Source: Lysobacterales bacterium
Lineage (GTDB): Bacteria > Pseudomonadota > Gammaproteobacteria > Xanthomonadales > SZUA-36
NCBI GenBank assembly: GCA_013001885.1
Contig: JABDLD010000075.1
Location: 62,001-126,000, forward strand
Reading direction: 5' to 3'
Length of the DNA: 64,000 nt
The position numbers and the translations under genes were made by a program. Numbering within the stretch: the first letter of the stretch is position 1; every line of letters begins with the position of its first letter. The notes beneath the pieces are model-generated. The model was not told the DNA's origin. It saw nothing but the letters and a program-made list of their open reading frames with translations, and did not search any database. Shown here one piece after another: positions 9,718-17,932 of the stretch.

Positions 9718-10749
9718 ATGATCGCAAAAGACCAAAAAAATCAGTGGCACATGCCGGCGGCCTACCTGAAAGTATTTCTTCAGCATGCCGCGTCAGAGCA
9801 CCTGCCGGTCACGCCGTTACTGGCCGGAACGCGCCTGACCGTCGAAGAATTGAAGCAAAGCAGCAAAGTGGTCAGCTTCCTTGAGACGCGTCAGGTTCTG
9901 GCCAATGTAACGCGCAGTCTCGGACCCGGCTGGCACCTTTCCCTGGCCCAGCGGCTGACCATACCGTCCCACGGCCCGCTGGGTTTCGCGGTGGTCACAG
10001 CGCCCGACTTGCGCGCCTCAGTGGACGTGCTGCTTCGGTTCATCGGAATACGCGGACCCTATCTCTGGCTGGCCGGAACGGCCGAGGGCAACCGCTTCGT
10101 GATTCGCCTGTATGAAAGCGCGGAATTGGGAGAGGAGCGTCAGACGCTCGTGGAGCTGGCACTGTTGGCCATCCAAAGCATGCTCGAACGGCCGCTGGGA
10201 CGGGAGCTGTGGGGTGCGCACATTGAGCTGGCCTACCGCCCGCCCGCATATCATGAGCAGCTGGCATCCGCCTTTCACCCGGAACTGGAGTTTAACGCCC
10301 GGGGACATCAAATCAGCTTTCCTGCTGTTTGGCTGGATGAGACTTGCGTGCTGCATGACGAGGCCATGCATCGCTACCTGGTGATGCGCTGCGAGGAAGA
10401 CTTGCGGGCCGTTTCAGGCATTCTTCCGGCCGAAATCGCTGTCCGCCAGGCCCTGTTGGCCCGGCCGGGAAAACTGCCCGGCCTATCTGAAATTGCGAAA
10501 TCCCAGAACGTCTCTCCAAGAACGCTGATCCGGCGATTGAAGCGCGGGGAAACCTCTTACAACAGAATTCTCGAGGACGTGCGCAAGACCCTGGCGGCAG
10601 ACTACCTTTTACGTTCCAATCTGAACGTTACCGAAATAGGCTACCGCCTGGGTTACCAGGATCCTTCGAATTTCGGCCGCGCATTTCGCGGATGGTTCGG
10701 CATTTCTCCGGGCCATTTCCGCCGGCGGGCGGCGGTGAAAACCGCTTAA
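9718..10749 (+). CDS. AraC-family transcriptional regulator
   Basis: The 343 residues form an N-terminal effector-binding region of the arabinose-binding type found in AlkS/OruR-like AraC proteins (about 20-210). A C-terminal double helix-turn-helix follows, with the first HTH around LSEIAKSQNVSPRTLIRRLK and the second ending in the family signature GYQDPSNFGRAFRGWFGISP. It is transcribed divergently from alkB and is the obvious candidate for alkane-responsive control. Its 3' end overlaps the convergent lbpA gene by 4 nt. Confidence 0.87.
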   Translation: MIAKDQKNQWHMPAAYLKVFLQHAASEHLPVTPLLAGTRLTVEELKQSSKVVSFLETRQVLANVTRSLGPGWHLSLAQRLTIPSHGPLGFAVVTAPDLRASVDVLLRFIGIRGPYLWLAGTAEGNRFVIRLYESAELGEERQTLVELALLAIQSMLERPLGRELWGAHIELAYRPPAYHEQLASAFHPELEFNARGHQISFPAVWLDETCVLHDEAMHRYLVMRCEEDLRAVSGILPAEIAVRQALLARPGKLPGLSEIAKSQNVSPRTLIRRLKRGETSYNRILEDVRKTLAADYLLRSNLNVTEIGYRLGYQDPSNFGRAFRGWFGISPGHFRRRAAVKTA

Positions 10750-11183
10750 GCGCAGCCCTCGAAACCTTCTGAAGCCATCTTGGCCTCGTACGGTGCAGCT
10801 ACTTCACTGCCCGGGGTCAGGGCGGCCTTGACGCTGTCCCAGTCTTCCGGCCGCAGCTGCACCATCCAGGACGCGTATGGATCGGCGTTCGCCATGCTGG
10901 GGTTGGTGAGCAGATCTTCATTTACGCCCACGACTTCGCCGCCGGCTGCCGATTTGGCGGGGCCTACCCACTTGCCGGACTCCACCGTTGCACAGGACCG
11001 GCCCGCGCGCACTGAACGGCCAATCTTCTTCGGCGTGAACGCAACCAGCTGTCCAGCCATGGCCGTAGCGATGGCCGTCATTCCAATTCTGACCGTACCG
11101 TCGCCAACCTCGGTGAACCAGGTGTGGTTCTCCACGTCGTACAATAAATCATCCGGAAGGTTACATCCTCGTACCGTTGGCAT
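10746..11183 (-). CDS. lbpA: Lipoate-binding protein of the sHdr pathway (GcvH-like)
   Basis: A 145-residue GcvH-fold protein. The lipoylation site is Lys71 in VESGKWVG, whereas glycine-cleavage GcvH usually has ESVKA; the deviation is typical of LbpA proteins from sHdr loci. No gcvT or gcvP is present and the gene closes the shdr operon. LbpA accepts electrons or sulfur-derived intermediates from the sHdr complex through its lipoamide in the cytoplasm and is essential for sHdr-based sulfur oxidation in characterised organisms. The ATG at 11183 has an AGGAG 9 nt upstream. The C-terminus ends in a Cys (EGCA), as does position 7. Confidence 0.9.
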   Translation of the reverse strand: MPTVRGCNLPDDLLYDVENHTWFTEVGDGTVRIGMTAIATAMAGQLVAFTPKKIGRSVRAGRSCATVESGKWVGPAKSAAGGEVVGVNEDLLTNPSMANADPYASWMVQLRPEDWDSVKAALTPGSEVAAPYEAKMASEGFEGCA

Positions 11184-11216
11184 TGTCAGCGTCTCCTGAT
11201 AATAAGAATCTAATTT

Positions 11217-11651
11217 CTACTGGGCATTCGAATCCGCGTCAACTGTTTCCCGCAAAGGTTTTGACGCACAGCAGAAATCGCCCAGTTGTTCCGTTTCCAA
11301 TTTGCCGCTGATGAACAGAAAGAGGTGGTTGGCCACCCATCCCATCATGCGCGCTCGCTGGGCCGATTCCGGGTGATCCGGGTGCAGGGCCAGCAAGTTG
11401 TAATGGTAGGCCAGTTCACGGCAGGTTTCCCGGCAAGCGTTAAAACTGGGGTCTTTGTCGGCACCCTGGCGGTGCAATGCAAGCAGTCGAAAGCCTTCCC
11501 GCTGATCCTGCGTCGGTTCCCTGCCCTTTGCAACCACCCATTGCTCCAGCACTTGTTCGCCCAGGCCAAGCAGCTCTTCTGCATCAGATGGCGCCGGCGG
11601 CGCGGCGATCAACTGATCCAGTCGCTTGCCGATGTCGGTCAGGCGGGTCAA
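11217..11651 (-). CDS. Uncharacterised Cys-containing protein between shdrB2 and lbpA
   Basis: I do not recognise this 144-residue protein. It looks mostly helical and cytoplasmic, with no signal peptide or membrane segment. Four cysteines fall in two pairs: Cys73/Cys77 (ACRETCREL) and Cys127-Cys128 (DFCCAS). Such spacing could hold a metal or a thiol/persulfide pair. It starts at TTG, overlapping the shdrB2 stop in a TTGA, so translation is coupled to shdrB2, and lbpA follows 33 nt later. That placement suggests a role with the B2 subunit or with LbpA loading. The existence of the gene is well supported by context; its function is unknown. Confidence 0.75.
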   Translation of the reverse strand: MTRLTDIGKRLDQLIAAPPAPSDAEELLGLGEQVLEQWVVAKGREPTQDQREGFRLLALHRQGADKDPSFNACRETCRELAYHYNLLALHPDHPESAQRARMMGWVANHLFLFISGKLETEQLGDFCCASKPLRETVDADSNAQ

Positions 11652-12583
11652 GCCAACCCCTTTTCCTTCACGAAACTGAAGGAATCTGAGACATTCTCAT
11701 GCAACCCCACCTGCTTGGGTTTGAGGCCCAGCGCCATCCCCAGCAACTGCGTGAAATATATGATTTTTACGCTGGTCTTGATCCCCAGCGTTTTTTCCGC
11801 CCGGATCTGGTGCATTTCCAGGCCGCTATGGCAGGTGGGGCACTCGGTGGCGATGACTTCAGCGCCGGCGGCCTCAGCCGTCTGCAGAATGTTGGCGACC
11901 AGGCGGGTCGAGGTGTCGCTGTCGGACAGCGTATGGGCTCCACCGCAGCAGGCGGTCTTGAGGGGAAAGTCGACGTTTTCTGCGCCCGCGGCCTCCAGCA
12001 GGTCGTCCATGAAATGCGGCTTGGACGTGGACTCGCTGCCCGGGCCGGAATCCTTTTCCGGAAAAATATGCCGCGGCCGGGTATACATACAACCGTAATA
12101 ATTGGCGATCTTGATGCCTTGCATCGAGTTCTTGACCCGCTCTTTCAGGCCGTCCTCGCCGATGGTTTCCTTGACCCAGTCCAGCGCATGGATGGTTTCC
12201 ACCTGCCCGGCCTGATAGGTGTCATGACCCGCCTTTTTTGACAGGCGATCCACCACGTCTTTTGAGCCGTCGTCATTCTGCAGGTCATATTCCGCTTTCT
12301 TCAGATTGTGATAACAGCCGTTGCACGGAGCCATCACGACATCCATGTTCATCTTGTTCGCGGCGATCGACATTACCCGGGAGGACAGGTAGGTCTGTAT
12401 TTTTGGATCGATGTTTTTAACTTCCATCGCGCCGCAGCAATTCCAGTTATCGACTTCCTTCAGTTTCAGTCCAAGCTTCTTACCCAGCGCCTTGGTCGAG
12501 CGGTTATAGGCATGGCCGCTACCTTCAAGGGCGCACCCCGGATAATAGGCGACTTCCTGGTACTTGGTTTTCTTGTCAGACAT
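11648..12583 (-). CDS. shdrB2: sHdr subunit B2, CCG-domain protein
   Basis: The 311 residues contain two CCG domains. The first has YYPGCALEG, NWNCCGA and APCNGCY; the second has YYGCMYTRP, TACCGGAH and ATECPTCHSGL. In methanogen HdrB these cysteines hold two noncubane [4Fe-4S] clusters that act on disulfides, and both sets are complete here. This marks it as the catalytic-type B subunit of the sHdr complex that handles protein-bound sulfur in the cytoplasm. The ATG at 12583 has AGGA 8 nt upstream. It follows shdrC2 by 27 nt and overlaps the next gene by 4 nt. Confidence 0.92.
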   Translation of the reverse strand: MSDKKTKYQEVAYYPGCALEGSGHAYNRSTKALGKKLGLKLKEVDNWNCCGAMEVKNIDPKIQTYLSSRVMSIAANKMNMDVVMAPCNGCYHNLKKAEYDLQNDDGSKDVVDRLSKKAGHDTYQAGQVETIHALDWVKETIGEDGLKERVKNSMQGIKIANYYGCMYTRPRHIFPEKDSGPGSESTSKPHFMDDLLEAAGAENVDFPLKTACCGGAHTLSDSDTSTRLVANILQTAEAAGAEVIATECPTCHSGLEMHQIRAEKTLGIKTSVKIIYFTQLLGMALGLKPKQVGLHENVSDSFSFVKEKGLA

Positions 12584-12610
12584 AAGGTTATTCCTGCTTA
12601 CGGGCAGCGC

Positions 12611-13390
12611 TTACTTGGCTGCGCCGGTTTTGAGTTCGGTTTCGGCCATTTTCACCAGGTCATCCAGTCCGAGCGCTGCCCGGTGATGTGCTTCCTGCTC
12701 CGCCACGTATTCCTTGATTGCGTCACGCGCACCCGACCAGCCGCTGGTTTTAGGCTGGATGAAATTTGCCATTCCCATCCGGGTCAGCATACCGATGGGG
12801 AGGTTTCGCAGCATCCGCTTGACCATTTCTTCCAGCCAGGGTTGCCGCAACGCCTGGCCGGTTTGTTTGAAAAACCGCCTGATGGTCCGGCCGTCCTCGA
12901 TCTTGCCGGTTTCGATGACCTGCTCGCTGAAGATTTCATCAAATATGGTTGAGTGCGACTTTGGTGTATGGCCCTTGAGTTCCAGCCAGTGCGCCGTCGC
13001 TTTCATCACCCCTTCGGGAAACACGTCACGCGGACAGGCGTACGTGCATTTATTGCAGGACACGCACTGCCAGATGATGTCCTTGTCGCGCAGCAATTCC
13101 GACTCCATGCCCATGCGGATCAGGTAAATCCAGTAGCGTGGATTGAAGTCGGCGTTGATTGCGTGAACCGTGCAGGCATTCGTGCAGGACCCGCACTGCC
13201 AGCAACGATGAATGTTTTCTCCGCCCGGAAGCGCCGAAATCTCATCCTCGATGGCCTCGTTGTAGTCGCTGACTACCCGGCTTTCGATGAAGGTGCTCCA
13301 GTGGCCGGAAACATCCACGCCTTCGACTTCCAGGTTTTCATGGACCTGCAGGTTTTCGGGGCGGATCAGGGATTTCTCATGAATGGGCAT
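12611..13390 (-). CDS. shdrC2: sHdr subunit C2, 2x[4Fe-4S] ferredoxin-type protein
   Basis: The 259 residues carry two ferredoxin cluster motifs, CWQCGSCTNAC near residue 63 and CVSCNKCTYACP near 108, in a fold like the HdrC electron-transfer subunit. No membrane segment is seen. It would pass electrons between sHdrA and the B2 subunit. The final Cys-Thr of the first motif lacks the usual Pro. The gene starts 3 nt after the shdrH stop. Confidence 0.9.
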   Translation of the reverse strand: MPIHEKSLIRPENLQVHENLEVEGVDVSGHWSTFIESRVVSDYNEAIEDEISALPGGENIHRCWQCGSCTNACTVHAINADFNPRYWIYLIRMGMESELLRDKDIIWQCVSCNKCTYACPRDVFPEGVMKATAHWLELKGHTPKSHSTIFDEIFSEQVIETGKIEDGRTIRRFFKQTGQALRQPWLEEMVKRMLRNLPIGMLTRMGMANFIQPKTSGWSGARDAIKEYVAEQEAHHRAALGLDDLVKMAETELKTGAAK

Positions 13391-13393
13391 CGT

Positions 13394-14260
13394 TTAGTCC
13401 AGTAAATTGGTGTCGTCAATTACAAAAGCCTCGCCACTGATCGCTTTCAGGCGCGTACGGCCGTTTCCTGCCCGCACGCCATCCAGCCCGAGCAGTCTGC
13501 GGGTGTGTTCCATCGGGTCGCCGGGTGCGGAAAAGTCGGCCCGAAGGTAGACCCCGCCCTGGGCCGCGATATAGTCGGCATAAATCTTGGCGCACAACAG
13601 GTCCACGTACCAGATCACGTCGCGAAACACGCCATTGTCGGTCAGGAACTGGCTGAGCTCTTCACGCAGCATCAGGCAGGTGCCAAAACCGTCAGGGACA
13701 TTGATCGTAATGTTATCCACTTCGTCATCGAACCAGATTTCGCGGATAACTCCGGTGTTGGCCTTTCTGTCCCAGACCCATCGGCACATCAACGGATAGC
13801 GTTCGGGATCCACACCGTGCAGGATCTCTACGCCCAGATCACGAACCCAGCGGTGTTTCTTGTTCTGCGGAAAATGTGAGCAGAATGCCGCCAGTCGGGC
13901 GTCCGTGGTCGTCGTGTCCCTGGCACCTTCGAGCAGGTCCACGATAGCATCCACCATCGCTCCGTATGCGGGCTGTTCCAGGTAGGGCCCGATGCGCCGG
14001 CGCACACTCGCCATGAACGCACACAGCCCCTTGAACGTATCCAGCGGCAGGTCCCCCGCATGGCCCTGGCCCAGCGCCTGCTCAAACATCTGGCTTTTCA
14101 GTTTCAGCGCATCGGTCCAGAACTCTATTCCGCCCTGGGCTTCGGTACCCTGGATCAGGGTTTCCAGCGCCCGCGTCAGCAGCGGCCCGCTCAGATCGAG
14201 CCGTGGCCGTTCCGGCGCGGCCGGTTCAAGCTGTTGCTTTGTTCGGAACAGGGATACCAA
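13394..14260 (-). CDS. Conserved sHdr-locus protein (the 'Hyp' gene between shdrA and shdrC2)
   Basis: A 288-residue soluble protein at the exact place held by the conserved hypothetical gene of type I shdr clusters (C1-B1-A-Hyp-C2-B2). It has an Arg/Pro-rich N-terminus, a helical middle and a C-terminal segment rich in acidic and aromatic residues (REIWFDDEVDNITINVP). Cysteines are scattered with no cluster motif, so a structural or assembly role is more likely than electron transfer. The start is TTG at 14260, with AGGA 7 nt upstream; the frame has no better start. It lies 9 nt after shdrA. Confidence 0.85.
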   Translation of the reverse strand: MVSLFRTKQQLEPAAPERPRLDLSGPLLTRALETLIQGTEAQGGIEFWTDALKLKSQMFEQALGQGHAGDLPLDTFKGLCAFMASVRRRIGPYLEQPAYGAMVDAIVDLLEGARDTTTTDARLAAFCSHFPQNKKHRWVRDLGVEILHGVDPERYPLMCRWVWDRKANTGVIREIWFDDEVDNITINVPDGFGTCLMLREELSQFLTDNGVFRDVIWYVDLLCAKIYADYIAAQGGVYLRADFSAPGDPMEHTRRLLGLDGVRAGNGRTRLKAISGEAFVIDDTNLLD

Positions 14261-14269
14261 TCTGCTTTC

Positions 14270-15319
14270 CTAGCTGACCAGCCGGGCGGCCAGCTGACGC
14301 TGTTCCAACACGGCCATTGCAGCGGCTTTGCCCTGGGCAATGGAGTCATCGATCGTTTCCGGCCCGGTGGCGGCACCGGCCACGAAGACGCCGGACTTGT
14401 TGGTCAGGCCGGAAGCGCTGTAGCTGCTGGCCTTGTCGATGTATCCGTGCGGCTCCAGGTCGACACCAAAAATGGAGGAGAGGTCCGGATTGTCGACGTT
14501 CGGATCCATGCCGATCGCGTGGATGACCATATCGAACGGGATCGTGATCGGGCGTTTAACCAGGGTATCTTCGCCCTTGACGATCAGTTTTTCTCCATCA
14601 GAGGTAACTTCTGCGATTCGCGCCTTAATGTATTTGACCTTGAATTCTTCCTGGCTCTTCCAGTAATACTTGGTTTCGTACAGGCCAAACGTGCGGATAT
14701 CCATGTAGTAGATATAGACATGACAGTCGGGCAGTTCTTCGCGGATTTCCATCGCCATATTGGCTGAAACCGTGCAGCAGATCTTGGAGCACCACTCGCG
14801 GCCGATTTGCCGGTCCCTGGAGCCGACGCACAACAGAATGGCAACGCGTTTGGGTTTACGTCCATCCGACGGGCAGCGCACGCCCTGGCCGGATGAGACC
14901 ATCTGCTCAACCTGCGTGGTAGTAACGACATCGGGGTACGTGCCAAAGCCCCACTCGGGCTTGTTGGCCGAATCGAAATGGGTAAACCCGGTGCACAGGA
15001 TGGCGGCGGAAACATTGACCGGTTCTCCGTCGGACAGGCCCGCGGTGAAATCACCCGCTTCGCCACTGAATGAAGTGACCGACGTGCTGGTGCGAACATC
15101 CACCAGTTCGTGCCCGCTGGCGCGGTCGACCATTCCGCCGATAGCGTCTTTCGCCCACTCACCAGAGGGAACGAGTTTAGCGTAGCCCTCCAGGATGGGT
15201 GCGCCGCCCAGCCGGTCCTCTTTCTCCACCACGATGCAAGACTGCCCGAAGGTGGCCAGTGAATGTGCTGCGGCCAGACCCGCTGGTCCGCCTCCTACGA
15301 TCAGGATTGGTTTTGACAT
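14270..15319 (-). CDS. shdrA: sHdr subunit A, FAD and [4Fe-4S] protein
   Basis: The 349 residues begin with a dinucleotide-binding GGGPAG at residues 9-14. A second nucleotide element lies late (GVFVAGAATGPETIDDSIAQGKA split across 320-340). Cys164, Cys177, Cys181 and Cys182 (CVGSRD, CSKICC) match the unusual cluster-binding motif of HdrA. The protein is much shorter than methanogen HdrA because it lacks the extra ferredoxin domains, as is normal for sHdrA. It would be the flavin core of the cytoplasmic sHdr complex, linking both B/C pairs. The gene starts 5 nt after shdrB1. Confidence 0.93.
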   Translation of the reverse strand: MSKPILIVGGGPAGLAAAHSLATFGQSCIVVEKEDRLGGAPILEGYAKLVPSGEWAKDAIGGMVDRASGHELVDVRTSTSVTSFSGEAGDFTAGLSDGEPVNVSAAILCTGFTHFDSANKPEWGFGTYPDVVTTTQVEQMVSSGQGVRCPSDGRKPKRVAILLCVGSRDRQIGREWCSKICCTVSANMAMEIREELPDCHVYIYYMDIRTFGLYETKYYWKSQEEFKVKYIKARIAEVTSDGEKLIVKGEDTLVKRPITIPFDMVIHAIGMDPNVDNPDLSSIFGVDLEPHGYIDKASSYSASGLTNKSGVFVAGAATGPETIDDSIAQGKAAAMAVLEQRQLAARLVS

Positions 15320-15324
15320 GATGC

Positions 15325-16683
15325 TCAGCTCTGCTCTGTTTTCTCTAGTTGTTTAACCGGTTGAAACCCGGGCCCGGACGTAATCGCCAGGCGCGGGTCG
15401 TAAAGGCTGTCGTAATTTCCAGCCTCCACTTCTTTCAGGTAAGCCTCGAATTCGGCTTTCTTGGCTTGCCAGTCGATACCCATTTTTTCCATCAACGACT
15501 CGGTCGCGGATGCGTGCCAGTGGGACTGGACTATCTTGTAGGGATGTGCGCCACAGGCCAGCGCCGCGAACTGCACATCGGCTATGACCGGCAGGTTGTA
15601 GTCTTTACCGGCCGCCTTGCCGATCCACTGGTTTTTGTCCAGCGTGGTAATGCAACCGGTGTCGTGGCCGATCATCACGTCGGCTTGCGCCTCCTCCACC
15701 GCGACCTTGATCTTTCGGTCCAGTGCGAAGGAGCGGGTGAATTCCCGCTCGGAAATGATGTGGCGAAAACCGAATCCGCAACAGTCATACCAGGTGGAGT
15801 AATCGATCACCTGGGTACCGAGCGCTTCCATGATCCCGGTGGAGACGGCGACGCGGTTGCCGCCCAGGATGTTGTCGTCGTAAATCGCGTCCTGCGGCAC
15901 CATCTTGTAAACGTGACAGGCCGGGTGAATGGTTGCGCGGATGTTGCTGACGTCGATCGTCTGACGCTGGGCAATGTCGTCGCGCACCATGTGTACCCAT
16001 TCGGAGTAGTGGACGATCTCTTCCGGGATCAGCAGTTTGCCGTCGACCAGGCGCCCCAGCTTGGCGAGAATCTTCTTGACGCTCTCACGCAGCTTGGCGG
16101 AATGCAGCAGGTAAGCCCGCACTTCCTTATAGTTTCCGAATGAAGTGCCGCAATGAACCAGCGGATAATAGTAGCCGTCGGGCAGGCCCTGGGCGCGCGC
16201 CGAAACGTAGGCCTGGTGGAAGTTGCGCAGAAAAACCGCGGCCAGGCTCTCGATATTCCCGATGCCCGAGCCGTGATAGTTCCAGGCCGTACAGGAGGTC
16301 TGGTCGGTCTCGTCCAGGTACCTGATGTCCATCTCATTCATCAGCCACAGCAGCGAGGCCGGATAGCCCGGTATATTGCCGCACTGGCCGCAGGACTTGT
16401 GGTGCCACAGTTGGTTGGTGGGTACTTTTTTGTCCCAGCCGTAAATGGTCTTGGCGATCCGGGGCTGATGCTCGTCGTTGATGCGGTGAACAACGATCTC
16501 GCCGTCTTTCTCCAGCTCCCACATCGCATCGCGAACGTCTTCGACTCGATCCTTGTTCACTTCCATCGAGCGTTTGTTGATGACCTGCTCGACCCAAGAC
16601 GTGGCGGTTCGTGCCTCTTCAGGACTCAGGTTGGAGTCGCGCCACTCGGGACCGTGACCGGTAAAACGTTCGCCATTACTCAT
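15325..16683 (-). CDS. shdrB1: sHdr subunit B1, CCG-domain protein
   Basis: The protein has 452 residues from the second of two close ATG codons. I chose 16683 over 16692 because GGAGG lies 9 nt before it, whereas it abuts the first. Cysteine groups KSCGQCGN, TSCTAWNY, PACHVYK, YDCCGFGF and DTGCITT are spaced like the two CCG cluster modules, but the second module ends with one Cys rather than CxxC. B1 is longer than B2 and carries an N-terminal extension of about 70 residues. It overlaps the 3' end of shdrC1 by a few bases, indicating coupled translation. Confidence 0.91.
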   Translation of the reverse strand: MSNGERFTGHGPEWRDSNLSPEEARTATSWVEQVINKRSMEVNKDRVEDVRDAMWELEKDGEIVVHRINDEHQPRIAKTIYGWDKKVPTNQLWHHKSCGQCGNIPGYPASLLWLMNEMDIRYLDETDQTSCTAWNYHGSGIGNIESLAAVFLRNFHQAYVSARAQGLPDGYYYPLVHCGTSFGNYKEVRAYLLHSAKLRESVKKILAKLGRLVDGKLLIPEEIVHYSEWVHMVRDDIAQRQTIDVSNIRATIHPACHVYKMVPQDAIYDDNILGGNRVAVSTGIMEALGTQVIDYSTWYDCCGFGFRHIISEREFTRSFALDRKIKVAVEEAQADVMIGHDTGCITTLDKNQWIGKAAGKDYNLPVIADVQFAALACGAHPYKIVQSHWHASATESLMEKMGIDWQAKKAEFEAYLKEVEAGNYDSLYDPRLAITSGPGFQPVKQLEKTEQS

Positions 16684-17419
16684 TTTGCTCATCCTCCCAG
16701 TCTTCCAGGTCTTCGCGTTTCTCGTCCATGATGTCCAGAATTACGTCGTACAGGTTTTCATCGATGGTTTCCAACTGGTCCAGAACCCCGGTCTCTTCCC
16801 AGATGGTGTACAGCTCGACCGAGGTGGTCAGATTGACTTCCCAGGCCGTGGCCGTCGTGTTCAGCGTCGGCATCGGAATGGCTTTACGCAGCACTTCCAG
16901 CGGCGCCTCGACCTTGGAAATATGAGGGCCCCAGTCCGGGAACCCGTCGGCATTGATCATGTCCGGAGACAGCTGGTTACCGGTGGAAATCAACTTCAGC
17001 ATAACGCGGCTGAACGGCCGCAGCACGTTCTTCGCCGACTCCATGCCGTGCTTGATGGCCGCTTCGCGCATCAGCATGACCAGGCCGCCCGGAGAATTGT
17101 TGAAGGGACAGCGCGCCGCGCAGGTGTAGCACTGGGCGCAGGCCCAGATCTTTTCCTGCATGGCGTCATATATGCCTTCGAGATTCTCGGTCCACAGCAA
17201 CTGGACAATTTCGCGCGGACTGAAGTCGTAATAGTGGGCGGCGGGACAGGTTGCGGTGCAGATACCGCAGTTCAGACAGCCGTTGAGTTCGTGATCGTAA
17301 CGAATATCCGCCTGGATATCCTGGAAGATTTCTTCCATCTGCTCGCGGCCGATGGCCGGGCTGTCCGAAACCGGATCACCGATATATTCCTGTATTCTGG
17401 TCGAATGGGCGTGGGCCAT
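16676..17419 (-). CDS. shdrC1: sHdr subunit C1, 2x[4Fe-4S] ferredoxin-type protein
   Basis: The 247 residues start at ATG 17419, preferred because AGGAG lies just upstream; a GTG 33 nt further up has no ribosome site. Cluster motifs are CLNCGICTATCPA (Cys48, 51, 54, 58) and CAQCYTCAARCPF (Cys94, 97, 100, 104), both complete with the Cys-Pro end. It pairs with B1 for electron transfer to or from sHdrA in the cytoplasm. The C-terminus is strongly acidic (KREDLEDWEDEQNE). The gene lies about 45 nt downstream of dsrE. Confidence 0.92.
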   Translation of the reverse strand: MAHAHSTRIQEYIGDPVSDSPAIGREQMEEIFQDIQADIRYDHELNGCLNCGICTATCPAAHYYDFSPREIVQLLWTENLEGIYDAMQEKIWACAQCYTCAARCPFNNSPGGLVMLMREAAIKHGMESAKNVLRPFSRVMLKLISTGNQLSPDMINADGFPDWGPHISKVEAPLEVLRKAIPMPTLNTTATAWEVNLTTSVELYTIWEETGVLDQLETIDENLYDVILDIMDEKREDLEDWEDEQNE

Positions 17420-17464
17420 AATGCTCCTGTACCGGCGATTCGCAGGAATCACCCGGTCTGTTAA

Positions 17465-17842
17465 TTAATAGGTCAAAACCTTGCAGTCTTCTTCCATCAC
17501 CTCTTCGATCAGGTGCGCCCCGCCGACGATGCCTTCGCACTCGGGAATGAGATCGTCGGTCGTCATATCGAAAAGGTCAAGGTTGGGTGAACAACAGTAA
17601 AACTTCGCGCCGGCTTCGTGGGCGTCCTTGATGAAGTCATAAACCGACTTGGGAGATCCTTCTTTTACGAACAGCTTTTCGGCCACGCCTTTGCGCATCA
17701 GGCGGCCTGAGGTTGCGGTGCAGATCACGTCCACTTCGTATTCCATCGCTGCAGCGACCGTCGCCTGGAATATGGGCGCTCCGAGTTCTTCGCCATTACG
17801 GGGATCCGTGTTGGCCATCACGATAATCAGTTTTTCTGCCAT
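17465..17842 (-). CDS. dsrE3C: DsrE-family sulfurtransferase of the sHdr locus
   Basis: A 125-residue DsrE/DsrF-like protein. The vicinal Cys83-Cys84 in KFYCCSPNLD matches the sulfur-binding pair described for the DsrE3C proteins of sHdr organisms, which exchange persulfide sulfur with TusA. Cys102 and Cys119 are further cysteines. It is the first gene of the shdr core, with a 90-nt gap upstream that contains the shared regulatory element. The start ATG at 17842 has AAGGA about 10 nt upstream. The subtype is inferred from locus and motif. Confidence 0.86.
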   Translation of the reverse strand: MAEKLIIVMANTDPRNGEELGAPIFQATVAAAMEYEVDVICTATSGRLMRKGVAEKLFVKEGSPKSVYDFIKDAHEAGAKFYCCSPNLDLFDMTTDDLIPECEGIVGGAHLIEEVMEEDCKVLTY

Positions 17843-17873
17843 TGTTACGCGTTCCTTTTTTCGTGGGTCAGTA

Positions 17874-17903
17874 ATATTACGATAGTCTAATGTAATAATC
17901 CAA
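17874..17903 (-). promoter_or_regulatory. Candidate promoter and operator of dsrE-shdr
   Basis: On the minus strand TTGGAT (17898-17903) and TAATAT (17874-17879) are 18 nt apart, a plausible sigma-70 promoter about 35-60 nt before dsrE. The spacer holds AGTCTAATGTA (17884-17894, plus strand), identical over 11 nt to the element upstream of fadL. A dyad TATTAC-N11-GTAATA (17875-17880 and 17892-17897) covers the same bases. Binding by a SqrR/BigR-type repressor is inferred, not shown. Confidence 0.5.
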
Positions 17904-17932
17904 TGGTAGCACCTGATAAACTTTCCTGGTGC

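Noticed and set aside
17908-17930. Imperfect hairpin GGCACC/GGTGCT between gat and dsrE as a terminator
   Set aside because: The stem is about 6 bp with a G-T pair, the loop is long and there is no T-run, so it does not support a terminator.
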